DNA of 64,000 nucleotides from Sphingobacterium arenae (lineage in GTDB: Bacteria > Bacteroidota > Bacteroidia > Sphingobacteriales > Sphingobacteriaceae), in the NCBI RefSeq assembly GCF_014692505.1, contig NZ_JACNYK010000002.1, positions 496,001 through 560,000 on the forward strand. The letters are read 5' to 3'. Of the stretch, positions 19,059 to 28,912 are shown in pieces (position 1 is the first letter of the stretch; every line of letters starts with the position of its first letter). The translations under genes were made by a program, and so were the position numbers. Below the pieces are notes generated by a model. The model worked only from the letters and a program-made list of their open reading frames with translations, ran no database searches and was not told where the DNA came from.

Positions 19059-20342
19059 TCAAAAGTCATTAAAATTCCAATTTCCTCGATAAGGCCGACT
19101 TCTCATCATATTTGCGAAGCTGTCATCAAACTCTTCTTTTACTGGATCCCAACGTAAATTTCTTTGCAACTCATAGGCGATATTAATTGCGTTACAGATC
19201 GTTGACGTGCGTTGACCGATCTCCACGTCACAAATCGGTTTCGAACGGTTTTGAATAGCTTTCACCCAATCCTGATAGTGATTATCACTATAATACAGAC
19301 GCTTATCATTAACAGTTAAGTTTTGGCTGGCAAGTGCCGTCGGATTTGTTTTCAAGAACGACCGACTGACTTCTATGCTTCCCTCCGTCCCTATAAACTG
19401 AATAGCATTAGGTTCTCCCCAATCAACATGATTGACACGTGTACCATGCTCATAGACGTAAGTCAAACCTTTTTCTGCTTGTGGAGCTTCAGGAGGAATA
19501 AACTGGACGGGGCCTCCATTATCCATATCTAAAGCCCACTGAACAATATCAAACATATGCGCTCCCCAATCCGTAATATATCCTCCTCCGAAATCTCTAT
19601 ATCCTCGCCACCATGCCCATTTATCATCTTCAATGGGCGGTGATAATATAGGATGATAACCACGGTATAAAGAAGGTCCAATCCACATGTCCCAATCCAA
19701 ATAGTCTGGTATCGACATAGAAGGCAAATCACATTGTTTTACAGGTTCACCTACCGAGACATTGATTTCCTTCACGTCTCCAATATAGCCGTTATAGACC
19801 AGCTCCGCAGCCTGTCTAAAGTTAAACGAGGAACGTTGCATACTACCTGTTTGAAAGACAACTTCATATTTTCTAGACGCATTCACCATAGCTCTTCCCT
19901 CAGCTATAGTAAGCGCTAGCGGTTTTTCACAGTAAATATCTTTCTTAGCTTTCGCTGCATCAACAGCTATCTGCGCATGCCAATGGTCAGGTGTTGCAAT
20001 TACCACTGCATCGACCGAGGCCGATGCAAGCAATTCCGGATAATATCCATATTTCCCAATGGAGGATTTTGGTTTTCCCGCTGCACCCTGTGCGTTTGTT
20101 GCCTCCTTTACGAAGTAATCTAATTTGTTTCTATCAACATCACAAGCCGCCTGGATCACCACTTCTGCGCAGCTGTTCAACCCCCGTAATAAGTAAAGAC
20201 TTTGCTTTCCTACACCAATAAAACCAACTTGAATTTTATCACTTGGCGCCACAAATCTAGGCCCGCCCAAGACACGCCGTGGAACGATCGTAAAAGCAAT
20301 AGCAGACTTCAAACCTGCATCAATAAAATCTCTTCTTTTCAT
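19059..20342 (-). CDS. Gfo/Idh/MocA family protein with Tat signal
   Basis: A 427-residue NAD(P)-binding protein. The N-terminus MKRRDFIDAGLKSAIAF is a twin-arginine signal, so the folded, cofactor-loaded protein is probably exported. The Rossmann motif GFIGVGKQ is near residues 40-47, the EKPLAL motif near 139-144, and the C-terminal domain has ITDWGAHMFDIVQWAL. Exported members include NADP-containing sugar oxidoreductases and GH109 NAD-dependent glycosidases; the sequence alone does not separate these here. It is 6 bp downstream of the fucosidase stop, so it is part of the PUL2 enzyme operon and probably acts on a sugar released in the periplasm. Confidence 0.9.
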   Translation of the reverse strand: MKRRDFIDAGLKSAIAFTIVPRRVLGGPRFVAPSDKIQVGFIGVGKQSLYLLRGLNSCAEVVIQAACDVDRNKLDYFVKEATNAQGAAGKPKSSIGKYGYYPELLASASVDAVVIATPDHWHAQIAVDAAKAKKDIYCEKPLALTIAEGRAMVNASRKYEVVFQTGSMQRSSFNFRQAAELVYNGYIGDVKEINVSVGEPVKQCDLPSMSIPDYLDWDMWIGPSLYRGYHPILSPPIEDDKWAWWRGYRDFGGGYITDWGAHMFDIVQWALDMDNGGPVQFIPPEAPQAEKGLTYVYEHGTRVNHVDWGEPNAIQFIGTEGSIEVSRSFLKTNPTALASQNLTVNDKRLYYSDNHYQDWVKAIQNRSKPICDVEIGQRTSTICNAINIAYELQRNLRWDPVKEEFDDSFANMMRSRPYRGNWNFNDF

Positions 20343-20348
20343 GTTACA

Positions 20349-22166
20349 TCAATTTTCTTTTGGCACAAGACTTACGGAACTAATCTCCGGTAAACCATTT
20401 CCATCGATTATGGCCGCTTCAAGCACAAACGGAACAAATGGTTCGCCTATTGCTTTTTGCGGTATTTCGATTGTTCCCATTTTTGCTTCTTCAAACGATC
20501 GTCCTTCCTTGGGTTCAAAGCTATACGTCACCTTGCTACCTGCTGTATGGAAAACCACTGTTCCACCAACGGTTGATAGGGGCAAATATTGAATCAGTAC
20601 GTCATATTGCCCCGGCCGTTGTACCTTTACTTTCCAAGATACTTTATCATCGGTATGGATCCATCCGGCGAGGGCATTAGGACGTTTAAAATCATGTCTC
20701 GCACCACTTATCTTCATCCCATGGGTTGTATGGATATCCGCGTTATCGGCAGACAAGACAATCCTTCCGTCCGATAGTGCTTGTGCCACGTTCTCTTCCA
20801 ATTCGAGTGCTCCCTCCACTTCCATCACCAACACCTTTGGTCCATCCTCCAGCGAAAACGACGGTATAGAAATTCCCGTACCCATTTCTTGCGAAACGGC
20901 TTCTATCAAACTATCTTCCGACCCCATCTCGTAGAGAGTTTTTACGGTATTTTTTAACGGTACGTTAATGACACCACCCCGCGGAACATCAAATACATGT
21001 AGATAAAGTTTGTCCCCTTTTATCGTGCAATACCCCCAATCCAATTTTCTAAAAGGACTCGCCTGTGTTCCATAAATAGATTCACCGTTTACGGACATCC
21101 ATTTTCCTACTCTTTCCAATATTTCCACGGCTTGCTCAGGAATTTTGCCATTACCGTCAGGCCCTACATTTAATAGAAAATTCCCACCCTTACTAACGGT
21201 TTCCACCAGCAGGCGCATAATTTGTGGGAAACTTTTCCAGTTTTGGTCATGCGTACTATAACCATAACTTTCGTTCATCGTATAATTTACTTCCCAATTG
21301 GTCCCGCTAATACCTGTTGGCGGCACATATTTCTCGGGCGTTCCAATATCGCCATTCTTGTTTTCTAACCCATTCCAAAACCGATTATTGATCAATATAT
21401 TCGGTTGCCATTTAATAAGATCCGTCAAGATCCGTTTCGTCCCCCAGCTTTCACCTTCGTGTTCCTTATTACTAAAATCAGCCCATAGTACATCCAGTTG
21501 ACCATAATTATTAGCCAGCTCTTTGATTTGACCGTACATATAATCCTTGTATCGCTCGTGGTCAGGAACATGATCCGTAGAGTTTGGATTTAACTGGAAG
21601 GCCTCGTACGAATCCGGATGTTGCCAATCCAATAAAGAGTAATACGCTCCTGTCTTTAGTCCTTCTTGCTGAAATGCATCCATAATCTCTCGGTATAGAT
21701 CACGTCCAGCAGGTGAAAGATTCGCCGTCCCCGTAACATCATTGTGCAAAGCAAAGGGTTGATTACTATTAAATAAACTAAAGCCTTCGTGATGTCGCGA
21801 GGTAAGAATCATATATTTCGCCCCCGACTTTTTGACCAACTGTGCCCATTCCTTTGGGTCAAATTCCCCTAACGTAAATTTAGGTTTTAAATGTTCCGTG
21901 TATTGTTTACTGGGAATCTTACCCCAAGTCTGTATCCATTCCGCGTAATGCTGCGGATACGTTTCACCTTTAAAAACACCGCCAGCAGCACTATATAGCC
22001 CCCAATGGATAAATACACCGAAGCGGGCATCTTGGAACCAAGCTAAGCGCTTTTCCTGTGTTTCCAGCCATCCCGGAACACCTTCAAAAGGCTCGGATTT
22101 GGTCTGAGCATATAAACCTTTAATAGATAGTAAGAGAAGTAGATAAATGATGATCTGATATTTCAT
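20349..22166 (-). CDS. Alpha-L-fucosidase, glycoside hydrolase family 29 (first of two)
   Basis: From the ATG at 22166 this is a 605-residue exported enzyme with a clear signal peptide (MKYQIIIYLLLLLSIKGLYA). GH29 landmarks are WFQDARFGVFIHWGLYS, TSRHHEGFSLF and the nucleophile segment LDVLWADF with Asp220. A C-terminal jelly-roll-like region (GMKISGARHDFKRPNALAGW) lengthens it relative to the second copy, possibly a carbohydrate-binding module. Its start lies 47 bp inside the 3' end of the SGNH gene. A longer frame reaching 22247 would need a TTG start and has no signal peptide at its beginning, so I rejected it. Confidence 0.93.
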   Translation of the reverse strand: MKYQIIIYLLLLLSIKGLYAQTKSEPFEGVPGWLETQEKRLAWFQDARFGVFIHWGLYSAAGGVFKGETYPQHYAEWIQTWGKIPSKQYTEHLKPKFTLGEFDPKEWAQLVKKSGAKYMILTSRHHEGFSLFNSNQPFALHNDVTGTANLSPAGRDLYREIMDAFQQEGLKTGAYYSLLDWQHPDSYEAFQLNPNSTDHVPDHERYKDYMYGQIKELANNYGQLDVLWADFSNKEHEGESWGTKRILTDLIKWQPNILINNRFWNGLENKNGDIGTPEKYVPPTGISGTNWEVNYTMNESYGYSTHDQNWKSFPQIMRLLVETVSKGGNFLLNVGPDGNGKIPEQAVEILERVGKWMSVNGESIYGTQASPFRKLDWGYCTIKGDKLYLHVFDVPRGGVINVPLKNTVKTLYEMGSEDSLIEAVSQEMGTGISIPSFSLEDGPKVLVMEVEGALELEENVAQALSDGRIVLSADNADIHTTHGMKISGARHDFKRPNALAGWIHTDDKVSWKVKVQRPGQYDVLIQYLPLSTVGGTVVFHTAGSKVTYSFEPKEGRSFEEAKMGTIEIPQKAIGEPFVPFVLEAAIIDGNGLPEISSVSLVPKEN

Positions 22167-23130
22167 AGTTCCTGCGTTTATGTGACGTTTTTTGTAATTT
22201 TTGTATTTTATTTTGGATGCGCATGCTTTCTTTTTTTGCCTTATCAATCGGAAGCCCCACCGGTAACCCCGGTCGTTCGTGTTTCGTATATGTCAACCAT
22301 GCGTTTTTTTGTATTTCCTGTCGCACCTCCAATAATGTATAAAGATGCGCGTAATAAGACGTACTGTCCAGGCATTCGGATAGAAAATCCTTTGCTGCAA
22401 ACGTATCATCGAAATAATGAATGATACATTCCGCTATTAGACAGTGACCTTCCAATCCAGGATGGATACCATCTTCCGATAATTTAAAATTAGGTTCTAG
22501 CCGTTTTTTTGCTATTACATATTTCTGCATAGGAAAATGGGTATCTATTACTTCCCAGTTTCTCTCCCTTCGTTGATCAAGTAACCATTGCGCATATCGA
22601 TCAAGCACAAGATTATAGCCATGAAACCCCAAGACAGTATCTTCATGTATACTTGGTGTGATGAAGATTATCCGTTTAATCTGCGCCGCTTTAAGCCGCT
22701 TATACAAGGCTATCATTCCTTCTTTATAGCGCTGAAAATTCGAATCGCTAAAAGGCTGATAGATTCCGTCGTTCATACCATAACATGCAAAAACGATGTC
22801 CGGCGTCATCCGTTCGGTGATGTTTTCAAGGCGGTTAAAGAGGCACGGCCGAATAAATGCTCCATTAGCATGACCATCCTCACTAAGTCCCGAGACAGTT
22901 TCACTCGGCAACCCTAAGTTGATCACTTGAGTAGTTGCCTTTGGAAACGCCGTTATCATAAAACTCTCGAACAGTGTCACATAATGACCAGCATAGGTTA
23001 TGCTATTCCCCAGGAACACTATTTTTTGAGCGGCGCTTATAGGGAAAGCCCCTTTTAGCGATTGAGCCCACCCACTGTCGGTGACTGTGATCCCTAAAAA
23101 GAAAACAAAAACAACATAGATACGATTCAT
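22120..23130 (-). CDS. SGNH/GDSL-family hydrolase, probable carbohydrate esterase
   Basis: A 336-residue exported hydrolase. The signal peptide ends GWAQ. Block I is FLGNSIT with the nucleophile Ser43, block III is YGMNDG and block V is DGIHPG with the Asp/His pair, giving a complete catalytic set. Between two fucosidases it probably removes acetyl or similar ester groups from the glycan so that the glycosidases can proceed; the substrate is inferred. It overlaps the second GH29 gene upstream by 4 bp and the first GH29 gene downstream by 47 bp. Confidence 0.88.
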   Translation of the reverse strand: MNRIYVVFVFFLGITVTDSGWAQSLKGAFPISAAQKIVFLGNSITYAGHYVTLFESFMITAFPKATTQVINLGLPSETVSGLSEDGHANGAFIRPCLFNRLENITERMTPDIVFACYGMNDGIYQPFSDSNFQRYKEGMIALYKRLKAAQIKRIIFITPSIHEDTVLGFHGYNLVLDRYAQWLLDQRRERNWEVIDTHFPMQKYVIAKKRLEPNFKLSEDGIHPGLEGHCLIAECIIHYFDDTFAAKDFLSECLDSTSYYAHLYTLLEVRQEIQKNAWLTYTKHERPGLPVGLPIDKAKKESMRIQNKIQKLQKTSHKRRNYEISDHHLSTSLTIY

Positions 23131-24584
23131 GACGAGCTTTGTGTTATTTTTAAAGTGTACCCTTTGGGCAATTTCCGAACTGATTTTGGCAGTTTTATCG
23201 TAAGCCCTTCTTCTGTTTGTCTAAAAGCGACTTTGCCTACGCCCAGTATCTCCACTTGTTTCACATCAATTTCTCCGCTGGCCAAGCTTTTAACAACCGC
23301 TACCCGACTTTCAGGCAATTCGAGCGATAACACATACAGATACTTCTCCCGCTCTGTAAACCAAAAATCTTCCGATGTAAATTCAGCTTTAAACCCTTCT
23401 TTTTCGCGTTGTTCGGTATCTGTTATACGCACGGTCGTCGGACCTTCACGTTGCACTTTCCAAGGCTTGGAACCATATATTGCTTCGTTATTCACCGCCA
23501 TCCAATTACCGAGTTTTTGTAGATTGTTCATAACCATCGATGCCACATTTCCTTTGGCATCAGGACCAATGTTCAGCATATAGTTACCACCTTTACTCGC
23601 GATTTCGACCAGCCAGTAAAGCAATTCATCCACACTTTTCCAATCCTGATCGTACGCTTTGTATCCCCAGGAATGGTTAAAGGTACCGATGGCTTCCCAA
23701 GGCCTATCAAATTGATCGTCAGCATCAGGTATACGATTGTCTCCAGGGATCGCATAATCGCCCATTTCGTTCCCTATACGTTCCGCGATAATAACGTTCG
23801 GGTTAATGTCGTATACCGTCTTATAAAAGGTATAGCTCTGTTCCGGTGTCATAAGCCCCGGCATGTCAAACCAAATATAGCGGATGTCCGGATATTGTTC
23901 CAGCAATTCTTTAACCTGCGGGATGGCTTTATTTCTAAGATAAGAAGTAAAAGAATTTGGGCTCGGATCCCATAAATTTGCGCCGAAGCTATCTGTATCC
24001 TTACCAATCCGATCGTTGGCTGCTTTCGTTGTGGCGTATTGGGCATCGGCCCCATCCGCCCAATCAATATTATGAGAGTAATAAACGCCAAACTCCAACT
24101 GATGCCTTTTGCAAGCTTCATACAATTCCCGTACAATATCCCGTTTGAACGGAGTCGCGTCGATCACATCAAAATCACTAACTTTCGAGTCAAATAGTGC
24201 AAAACCGTCGTGGTGTTTGCTCGTGATGACGAGATATCTCATTCCAGCTTGCTTGGCCATGGTAACAATATGATCCGCATCAAAATCGACGGGGTTAAAT
24301 GAAACGGCTAAATCAGCATATTCCCCTCTGGGGATCTTCGCAACCAACTGAATCCATTCGGCCACACTCGGAATCCCCATTTCTTCCATTGTTTTCCCCT
24401 TCCACACCCCGCCAGGAATAGCATATAACCCCCAATGGATGAACAAACCGAATTTTTGCTGCTGGAATTCCCGTAATGCATGTTCTTTTGACCGATTCAT
24501 TTTATCCCAATCGTTTTCCATTGATTGGCATAGTGCATTACCGCTCCAGACAGCCGTCAATAATAACATTATAACATATTTCAT
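23127..24584 (-). CDS. Alpha-L-fucosidase, glycoside hydrolase family 29 (second of two)
   Basis: A 485-residue exported enzyme with a signal peptide ending ALCQ. The GH29 core reads QQKFGLFIHWGLYAIPGGVW, ITSKHHDGFALFDS and IRYIWFDMP with the likely nucleophile Asp240. The sequence differs enough from the other GH29 in this operon to suggest a different linkage preference (for example alpha-1,2 against alpha-1,3/4), though that cannot be read from sequence. It lacks the long C-terminal extension of its neighbour. Stop and next start overlap by 4 bp. Confidence 0.93.
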   Translation of the reverse strand: MKYVIMLLLTAVWSGNALCQSMENDWDKMNRSKEHALREFQQQKFGLFIHWGLYAIPGGVWKGKTMEEMGIPSVAEWIQLVAKIPRGEYADLAVSFNPVDFDADHIVTMAKQAGMRYLVITSKHHDGFALFDSKVSDFDVIDATPFKRDIVRELYEACKRHQLEFGVYYSHNIDWADGADAQYATTKAANDRIGKDTDSFGANLWDPSPNSFTSYLRNKAIPQVKELLEQYPDIRYIWFDMPGLMTPEQSYTFYKTVYDINPNVIIAERIGNEMGDYAIPGDNRIPDADDQFDRPWEAIGTFNHSWGYKAYDQDWKSVDELLYWLVEIASKGGNYMLNIGPDAKGNVASMVMNNLQKLGNWMAVNNEAIYGSKPWKVQREGPTTVRITDTEQREKEGFKAEFTSEDFWFTEREKYLYVLSLELPESRVAVVKSLASGEIDVKQVEILGVGKVAFRQTEEGLTIKLPKSVRKLPKGYTLKITQSSS

Positions 24585-24587
24585 AAA

Positions 24588-26990
24588 CTAATCTTCCATT
24601 GAAATTTTTAACAACTGATGCTTGTGAATATCGGATTGGGGAATCAAGACGTGTAATACACCGTCCTTCATTTCCCACGTCTGGATGGTCAGACCATTTA
24701 ATTCTATCCGATTCGGTTTACGATCTATATTAAACACAATCTCATACGCTCGCCTATCCAGCATGCCTTTATAAGCACCAGCGGTTGGAGCTATCGTGAA
24801 TTCGATCTCATTACGTTTTTCATGACATTCAAAATGTGTTTTCGAAATTGCACCTTGCTCAAAATCAAACGATTCACCGTCATCTTCCAATAATATATAG
24901 GAGCTTTTCCCTTCCGGGTATACCTTTAAGATAAGCGTGTCTAACGGATTTTGATCAACATATTGCATCGGCTTTTGAAACGGAATAATGGCACCAGCCT
25001 TCACAAAAAGCTGACCACCGGTATGTGCAGGAATCCTCGGCGAGACGGTCTGCCCACCCTTTACCTTTTCGCCCGACCAGTAATTCACCCATTTACCTTC
25101 AGGCAAATAGACTGAATCCGTAAAGGCACTGACCAATAGATGTTCCCCAAACATAAACTGCGTCGTCATATTTTCCACTTCCTTATCTCGTGGGAATACC
25201 AAAGGCATTGCCCGTAGGATGGGCATTCCCGTTTGGCTGCCGTGTATGGCAGTCGAATAGATATACGGCAATAGGCTGTTACGCAACTGTGCATAGAAAC
25301 GAAACGTTTCCTTATATTCGGGCGAAAAATACCATGGATAATGCATACTTGCCCAACTATTGATTTGTACCCATGGTAGAAAAAAGCCAAAATGGAAACC
25401 TGCTTTCACATCTTCTACCGCGTCCAGTACATCCGCGGAAGTATTAAGGAATCCGCTCAACCCCAGGTTGAGTTGATCATAGAGCGCGTCCCGACCACCA
25501 CCATTGTCTCCAGCGGTAGACGCTCCCCAATGTTGGCTTCCAGCATATCCTCCACAATAGTGGTGAAAAGATCGAACTCCTTTGTGATCGCGGAAAATAC
25601 GGTACATCTGTTTTGGCAATAGCACTTGATTTAAATTGTGCATTTCCCGATCCGTGTATCCATTGTAATATACTCTATCGGGGTGCTCGTCGAGTGTACG
25701 TCCCGGATCGAGCTTAAATCCATCAATCCCCTGATCAACAAATTTCATCAGATGAGGAAACCAATGTGCTTTTCCTGACTGTTTACCACCGTACTGGGCA
25801 GCCAAATGATCTTCCTCTTCGATACTCAGATCATGATCAATACACAACCACAGGGCTACATGATAACCTAGTTGACGTAATTTGGATAAAAACAGTTGCT
25901 TGTTCTCATAACGGTTTCCTTCGCCCTTCTGCCAGAAAAAATACGCCGGAAATTTGGACAGATCCCAATCCTTCTCCGTGGAGTAATCGTAAAATTTATC
26001 CATCCACTGCGGTTCGATCCAATACACATCAACCGGAATATTTTCCTGGTGGAACCGTACAGCGTTGTCCAACATCCGGAATTGATCTTCCATCATATTC
26101 CCTCCGAACGCTAATCCATAAGCCCATTTGGGTAACAAATATGGCTTACCCGTTATTGTCGTGTACAAGTCGATCGTATTTTCTAAAGATTGTCCCGTCA
26201 TCAAATAAAAATCGACTGTTGCATCCGTATTGTACACGTACAGTTGGTTCTCTTCAAAATGCCCTACATCAAAATAGTTCAAAGCAGTTGTATTGTTAAA
26301 TATGCCCCAACCCCGTGAACTAACAAGAAATGGTGCGACCATATCCGACTGCTGATACGTGGCCCATATCCGCAAGAGCGATCCTCGATGCTGAATAGCT
26401 TTACGGCTAGCCGCACCACCACCATAGAAACGTTCCTCAGGCGCAATCGACAAACGAAGTATAGCCGGCTCTACTTGGCTTTTTGTCTGTTTTAGACGCT
26501 CCGAAACACCATCTTCTCTCGTGGTATCTCCGATAATTTCCTTTTTTGTCAACGCTTGCTCATAATCCGTTAAAGATTCATACAATGCGTTATATGTTCT
26601 ATTTTCCTTTTCCAAGACCGACAAACGGGTGATGATTTTATCCCCGGAGCGCGATTTAACGGTGATACTTCCATCTTTCCCGTTGATTTCCAACTGATTT
26701 TGGTTTGTTATTAGCCAGTAATCCGAACCATACTTCTTTATATTTGTTTTACCCACCCAATCTCTCTTTACAATACCATAGCGCTCCATAAGCGTTTCGG
26801 AGAAACTGTTCGATGACGAGACCCTTATTCTGAACGTTTGGTCATTACATGCTTGTATATTTAGAAATTTGCCATTCGCGAGTTCGATCGTATGTCCTTG
26901 CCCAAAAGAACGCATACCCAACGAACAGCTTAGTGCTATCATCGCCAGCCAGCCCTTCCGGAGAGCGCGCTTCCATTTTATATTCATCAT
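24588..26990 (-). CDS. Glycoside hydrolase family 31 protein
   Basis: An 800-residue exported enzyme starting at the ATG at 26990 (MMNIKWKRALRKG...GMRSFGQ). The N-terminal GH31 sandwich (RFYGGGAASRKAIQHRG) precedes the TIM barrel (WAYGLAFGGNMMEDQF, DVYWIEPQWMD). The nucleophile region reads GIDGFKLDPGRTLDEHPD, with the Asp of KLD near residue 428; the acid/base region reads STAGDNGGG. GH31 includes alpha-glucosidases, alpha-xylosidases, alpha-galactosidases and alpha-GalNAc-ases. KLDPGR in place of the common KTDFGE and GDNGGG in place of GDNxSxW indicate an unusual subgroup. Linkage is therefore not assigned. A 4-bp gap joins it to the GH29 gene. Confidence 0.9.
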   Translation of the reverse strand: MMNIKWKRALRKGWLAMIALSCSLGMRSFGQGHTIELANGKFLNIQACNDQTFRIRVSSSNSFSETLMERYGIVKRDWVGKTNIKKYGSDYWLITNQNQLEINGKDGSITVKSRSGDKIITRLSVLEKENRTYNALYESLTDYEQALTKKEIIGDTTREDGVSERLKQTKSQVEPAILRLSIAPEERFYGGGAASRKAIQHRGSLLRIWATYQQSDMVAPFLVSSRGWGIFNNTTALNYFDVGHFEENQLYVYNTDATVDFYLMTGQSLENTIDLYTTITGKPYLLPKWAYGLAFGGNMMEDQFRMLDNAVRFHQENIPVDVYWIEPQWMDKFYDYSTEKDWDLSKFPAYFFWQKGEGNRYENKQLFLSKLRQLGYHVALWLCIDHDLSIEEEDHLAAQYGGKQSGKAHWFPHLMKFVDQGIDGFKLDPGRTLDEHPDRVYYNGYTDREMHNLNQVLLPKQMYRIFRDHKGVRSFHHYCGGYAGSQHWGASTAGDNGGGRDALYDQLNLGLSGFLNTSADVLDAVEDVKAGFHFGFFLPWVQINSWASMHYPWYFSPEYKETFRFYAQLRNSLLPYIYSTAIHGSQTGMPILRAMPLVFPRDKEVENMTTQFMFGEHLLVSAFTDSVYLPEGKWVNYWSGEKVKGGQTVSPRIPAHTGGQLFVKAGAIIPFQKPMQYVDQNPLDTLILKVYPEGKSSYILLEDDGESFDFEQGAISKTHFECHEKRNEIEFTIAPTAGAYKGMLDRRAYEIVFNIDRKPNRIELNGLTIQTWEMKDGVLHVLIPQSDIHKHQLLKISMED

Positions 26991-27058
26991 ATTTCTCAAA
27001 TTAAAGTTGTACGGCGACATGCACCGCACAACCTATTGACAACAGGTTAATAGACCGA

Positions 27059-28906
27059 TTAATAACCTGGATTTTGGATGAGTAAATCATTTTTGAGTAT
27101 TTCGTCCCGCATAATGGGGAAAAAATACAATTTGTCATGCCAGATTCTCAAATCACCGGGAATCTGAATACGGTTAAACACAGGCGTGCCCCATGTCGAT
27201 CCATCAGCCTGTCGATAGGACGCGACTTGTGTTTTATCGACAGTATAACGAATATCGACTCCGTGTGTTTGATGAGAAGCCTCCGGGCCGATAAGCCACC
27301 GTCGAACATCCCAAAAGCGGTGATCCTCAAAAGCAAACTCTATACGACGCTCCTGTCTAATTGCCTTCCGTAAGGCGTTTCCGCTGGTCGTTTCAGGCAA
27401 ATTGGGTTGTCCCACGCGCTTACGCACCATATTGACATAATCCCTTGCTTCCGCGTCCTCACCCAATTCATTACACGCCTCTGCGTAAATCAACAATATC
27501 TCCGCATACCGCATATACCGAAACGGTATATCTTGCTTTTTTCCATCTGTAGGTGAAATGGTGGGATCAACCGCTTTACGGAGATAATATCCAGAATAAC
27601 TACCATTCCAATCCTCAATAGGCCCCTTCCTTGTGTCGAGGCCAGCTTTGATTAAGGTACCTTTGGTATTATAGACATATCCTGTCTGAATCCTACTATA
27701 CGGATCCATAACCAGTGCATCCGAAGGACGAGTCGCCCACTGCACCCCTTCATAAAGTACCGTAGCGTAAAACCGGGCGTCACGATTTAAATAAGGATTT
27801 GCTTTGTGCACTGGATTTTTCCAGTCGAACTTGGAACCGTCTTTCATTTCGTAATCGTCTACTAAATCGCCTATAGGGTTTTGGTTTCCTGTTCCATGAT
27901 ATCCATTTGGATTAGAGGCAATAACAGGATCTACCCATCCACCCGTAGAAGTTTTAGGTGTATAGTGTATCGTTATCATATCTTCCGCTGTCAATTCTTT
28001 CATAAGGAAGTAATCAGCAATCGTCTGTGGAATAGAATCCCCTTCGGTCGGCTCAGCAGCATATAAACTATAGGTTTGCATATCGATAACTGCCTTAGCA
28101 GCATTCTTTACCGATCTCCAGCGGTCAGCAGAAGAACCGTTCGTGTAACCTAACAATTCAGGATGAGCGTAACCATGGAGGATGGCACCATTTTTCTCAG
28201 GATTATGCAGGTCACTTGCAGCGTAAACCAATACTTTTGCTTTAAACCCCAGTGCGCCGCCTTTCGTGATCCGTCCCGCTTTGTCTGCCGAATAACTTTC
28301 GGGTAACAACGCAGCAGCGCTATCAAGTTGTGAAACAATAAAATCAATACATTCCGCATAGTTATTCCGCGGAAGAAAAAAATCGTCGTTTAATCCGTAT
28401 ACATCCGTAATGATCGGAACACCACCATACAGTGTTGTCAAATAATGATAAGTGGCCGCACGCATAAAATAAACTTCCCCTTTCAGCCGGTTAGAAAAAT
28501 CCGGATCATCAGCCGCAATCTCCTCGATTTTTGAAAAAAATATATTGGTTTGCCGGATATTGGCATACAGCGCGTTCCAGTTTAAATGAGCCGTAGCATA
28601 GGTTGCAGGCCAAGTATACAAATCATCCGAAGTAATTAATCCCTTATTAAAATTTCCCGTACCCCAATCCGGCACAAAGTGGGATTCGTCGCTATAATCG
28701 GAGAGACGCCAAGCAGCGAAAGGTGTTCCGAAGACGTTTATATACATTTTATTTACAAAGGTTTCCGCCAGATTTAAATCTTTCCACACATTGGTTTCTG
28801 AATATTCTCCCAACGGATCCAAATCCAGAAAATCCTTATCACATGCCAGATGGAGGCATAGGCAAAAAAATATGATTGTTTTAATAAATAGCTTGTTCAT
28901 TTCCAT
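27059..28906 (-). CDS. SusD/RagB-family surface glycan-binding lipoprotein
   Basis: A 615-residue SusD-like lipoprotein with the lipobox region LHLACDKDFLDLDPLGE, whose KD after the cysteine suits surface export. Family segments seen are MRAATYHYLTTLYGGVPI, RYMRYAEILLIYAEACNELG and FPIMRDEILKNDLLIQNPGY at the C-terminus. It follows the SusC gene after 6 bp and should form the glycan-capturing lid of that transporter. An alternative start is the Met at residue 3 (28900). Confidence 0.96.
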   Translation of the reverse strand: MEMNKLFIKTIIFFCLCLHLACDKDFLDLDPLGEYSETNVWKDLNLAETFVNKMYINVFGTPFAAWRLSDYSDESHFVPDWGTGNFNKGLITSDDLYTWPATYATAHLNWNALYANIRQTNIFFSKIEEIAADDPDFSNRLKGEVYFMRAATYHYLTTLYGGVPIITDVYGLNDDFFLPRNNYAECIDFIVSQLDSAAALLPESYSADKAGRITKGGALGFKAKVLVYAASDLHNPEKNGAILHGYAHPELLGYTNGSSADRWRSVKNAAKAVIDMQTYSLYAAEPTEGDSIPQTIADYFLMKELTAEDMITIHYTPKTSTGGWVDPVIASNPNGYHGTGNQNPIGDLVDDYEMKDGSKFDWKNPVHKANPYLNRDARFYATVLYEGVQWATRPSDALVMDPYSRIQTGYVYNTKGTLIKAGLDTRKGPIEDWNGSYSGYYLRKAVDPTISPTDGKKQDIPFRYMRYAEILLIYAEACNELGEDAEARDYVNMVRKRVGQPNLPETTSGNALRKAIRQERRIEFAFEDHRFWDVRRWLIGPEASHQTHGVDIRYTVDKTQVASYRQADGSTWGTPVFNRIQIPGDLRIWHDKLYFFPIMRDEILKNDLLIQNPGY

Positions 28907-28912
28907 TATCTT

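Noticed and set aside
22166..22247. Longer N-terminus for the first fucosidase
   Set aside because: It would need a TTG start and places the signal peptide 27 residues inside the protein; the ATG at 22166 is better.
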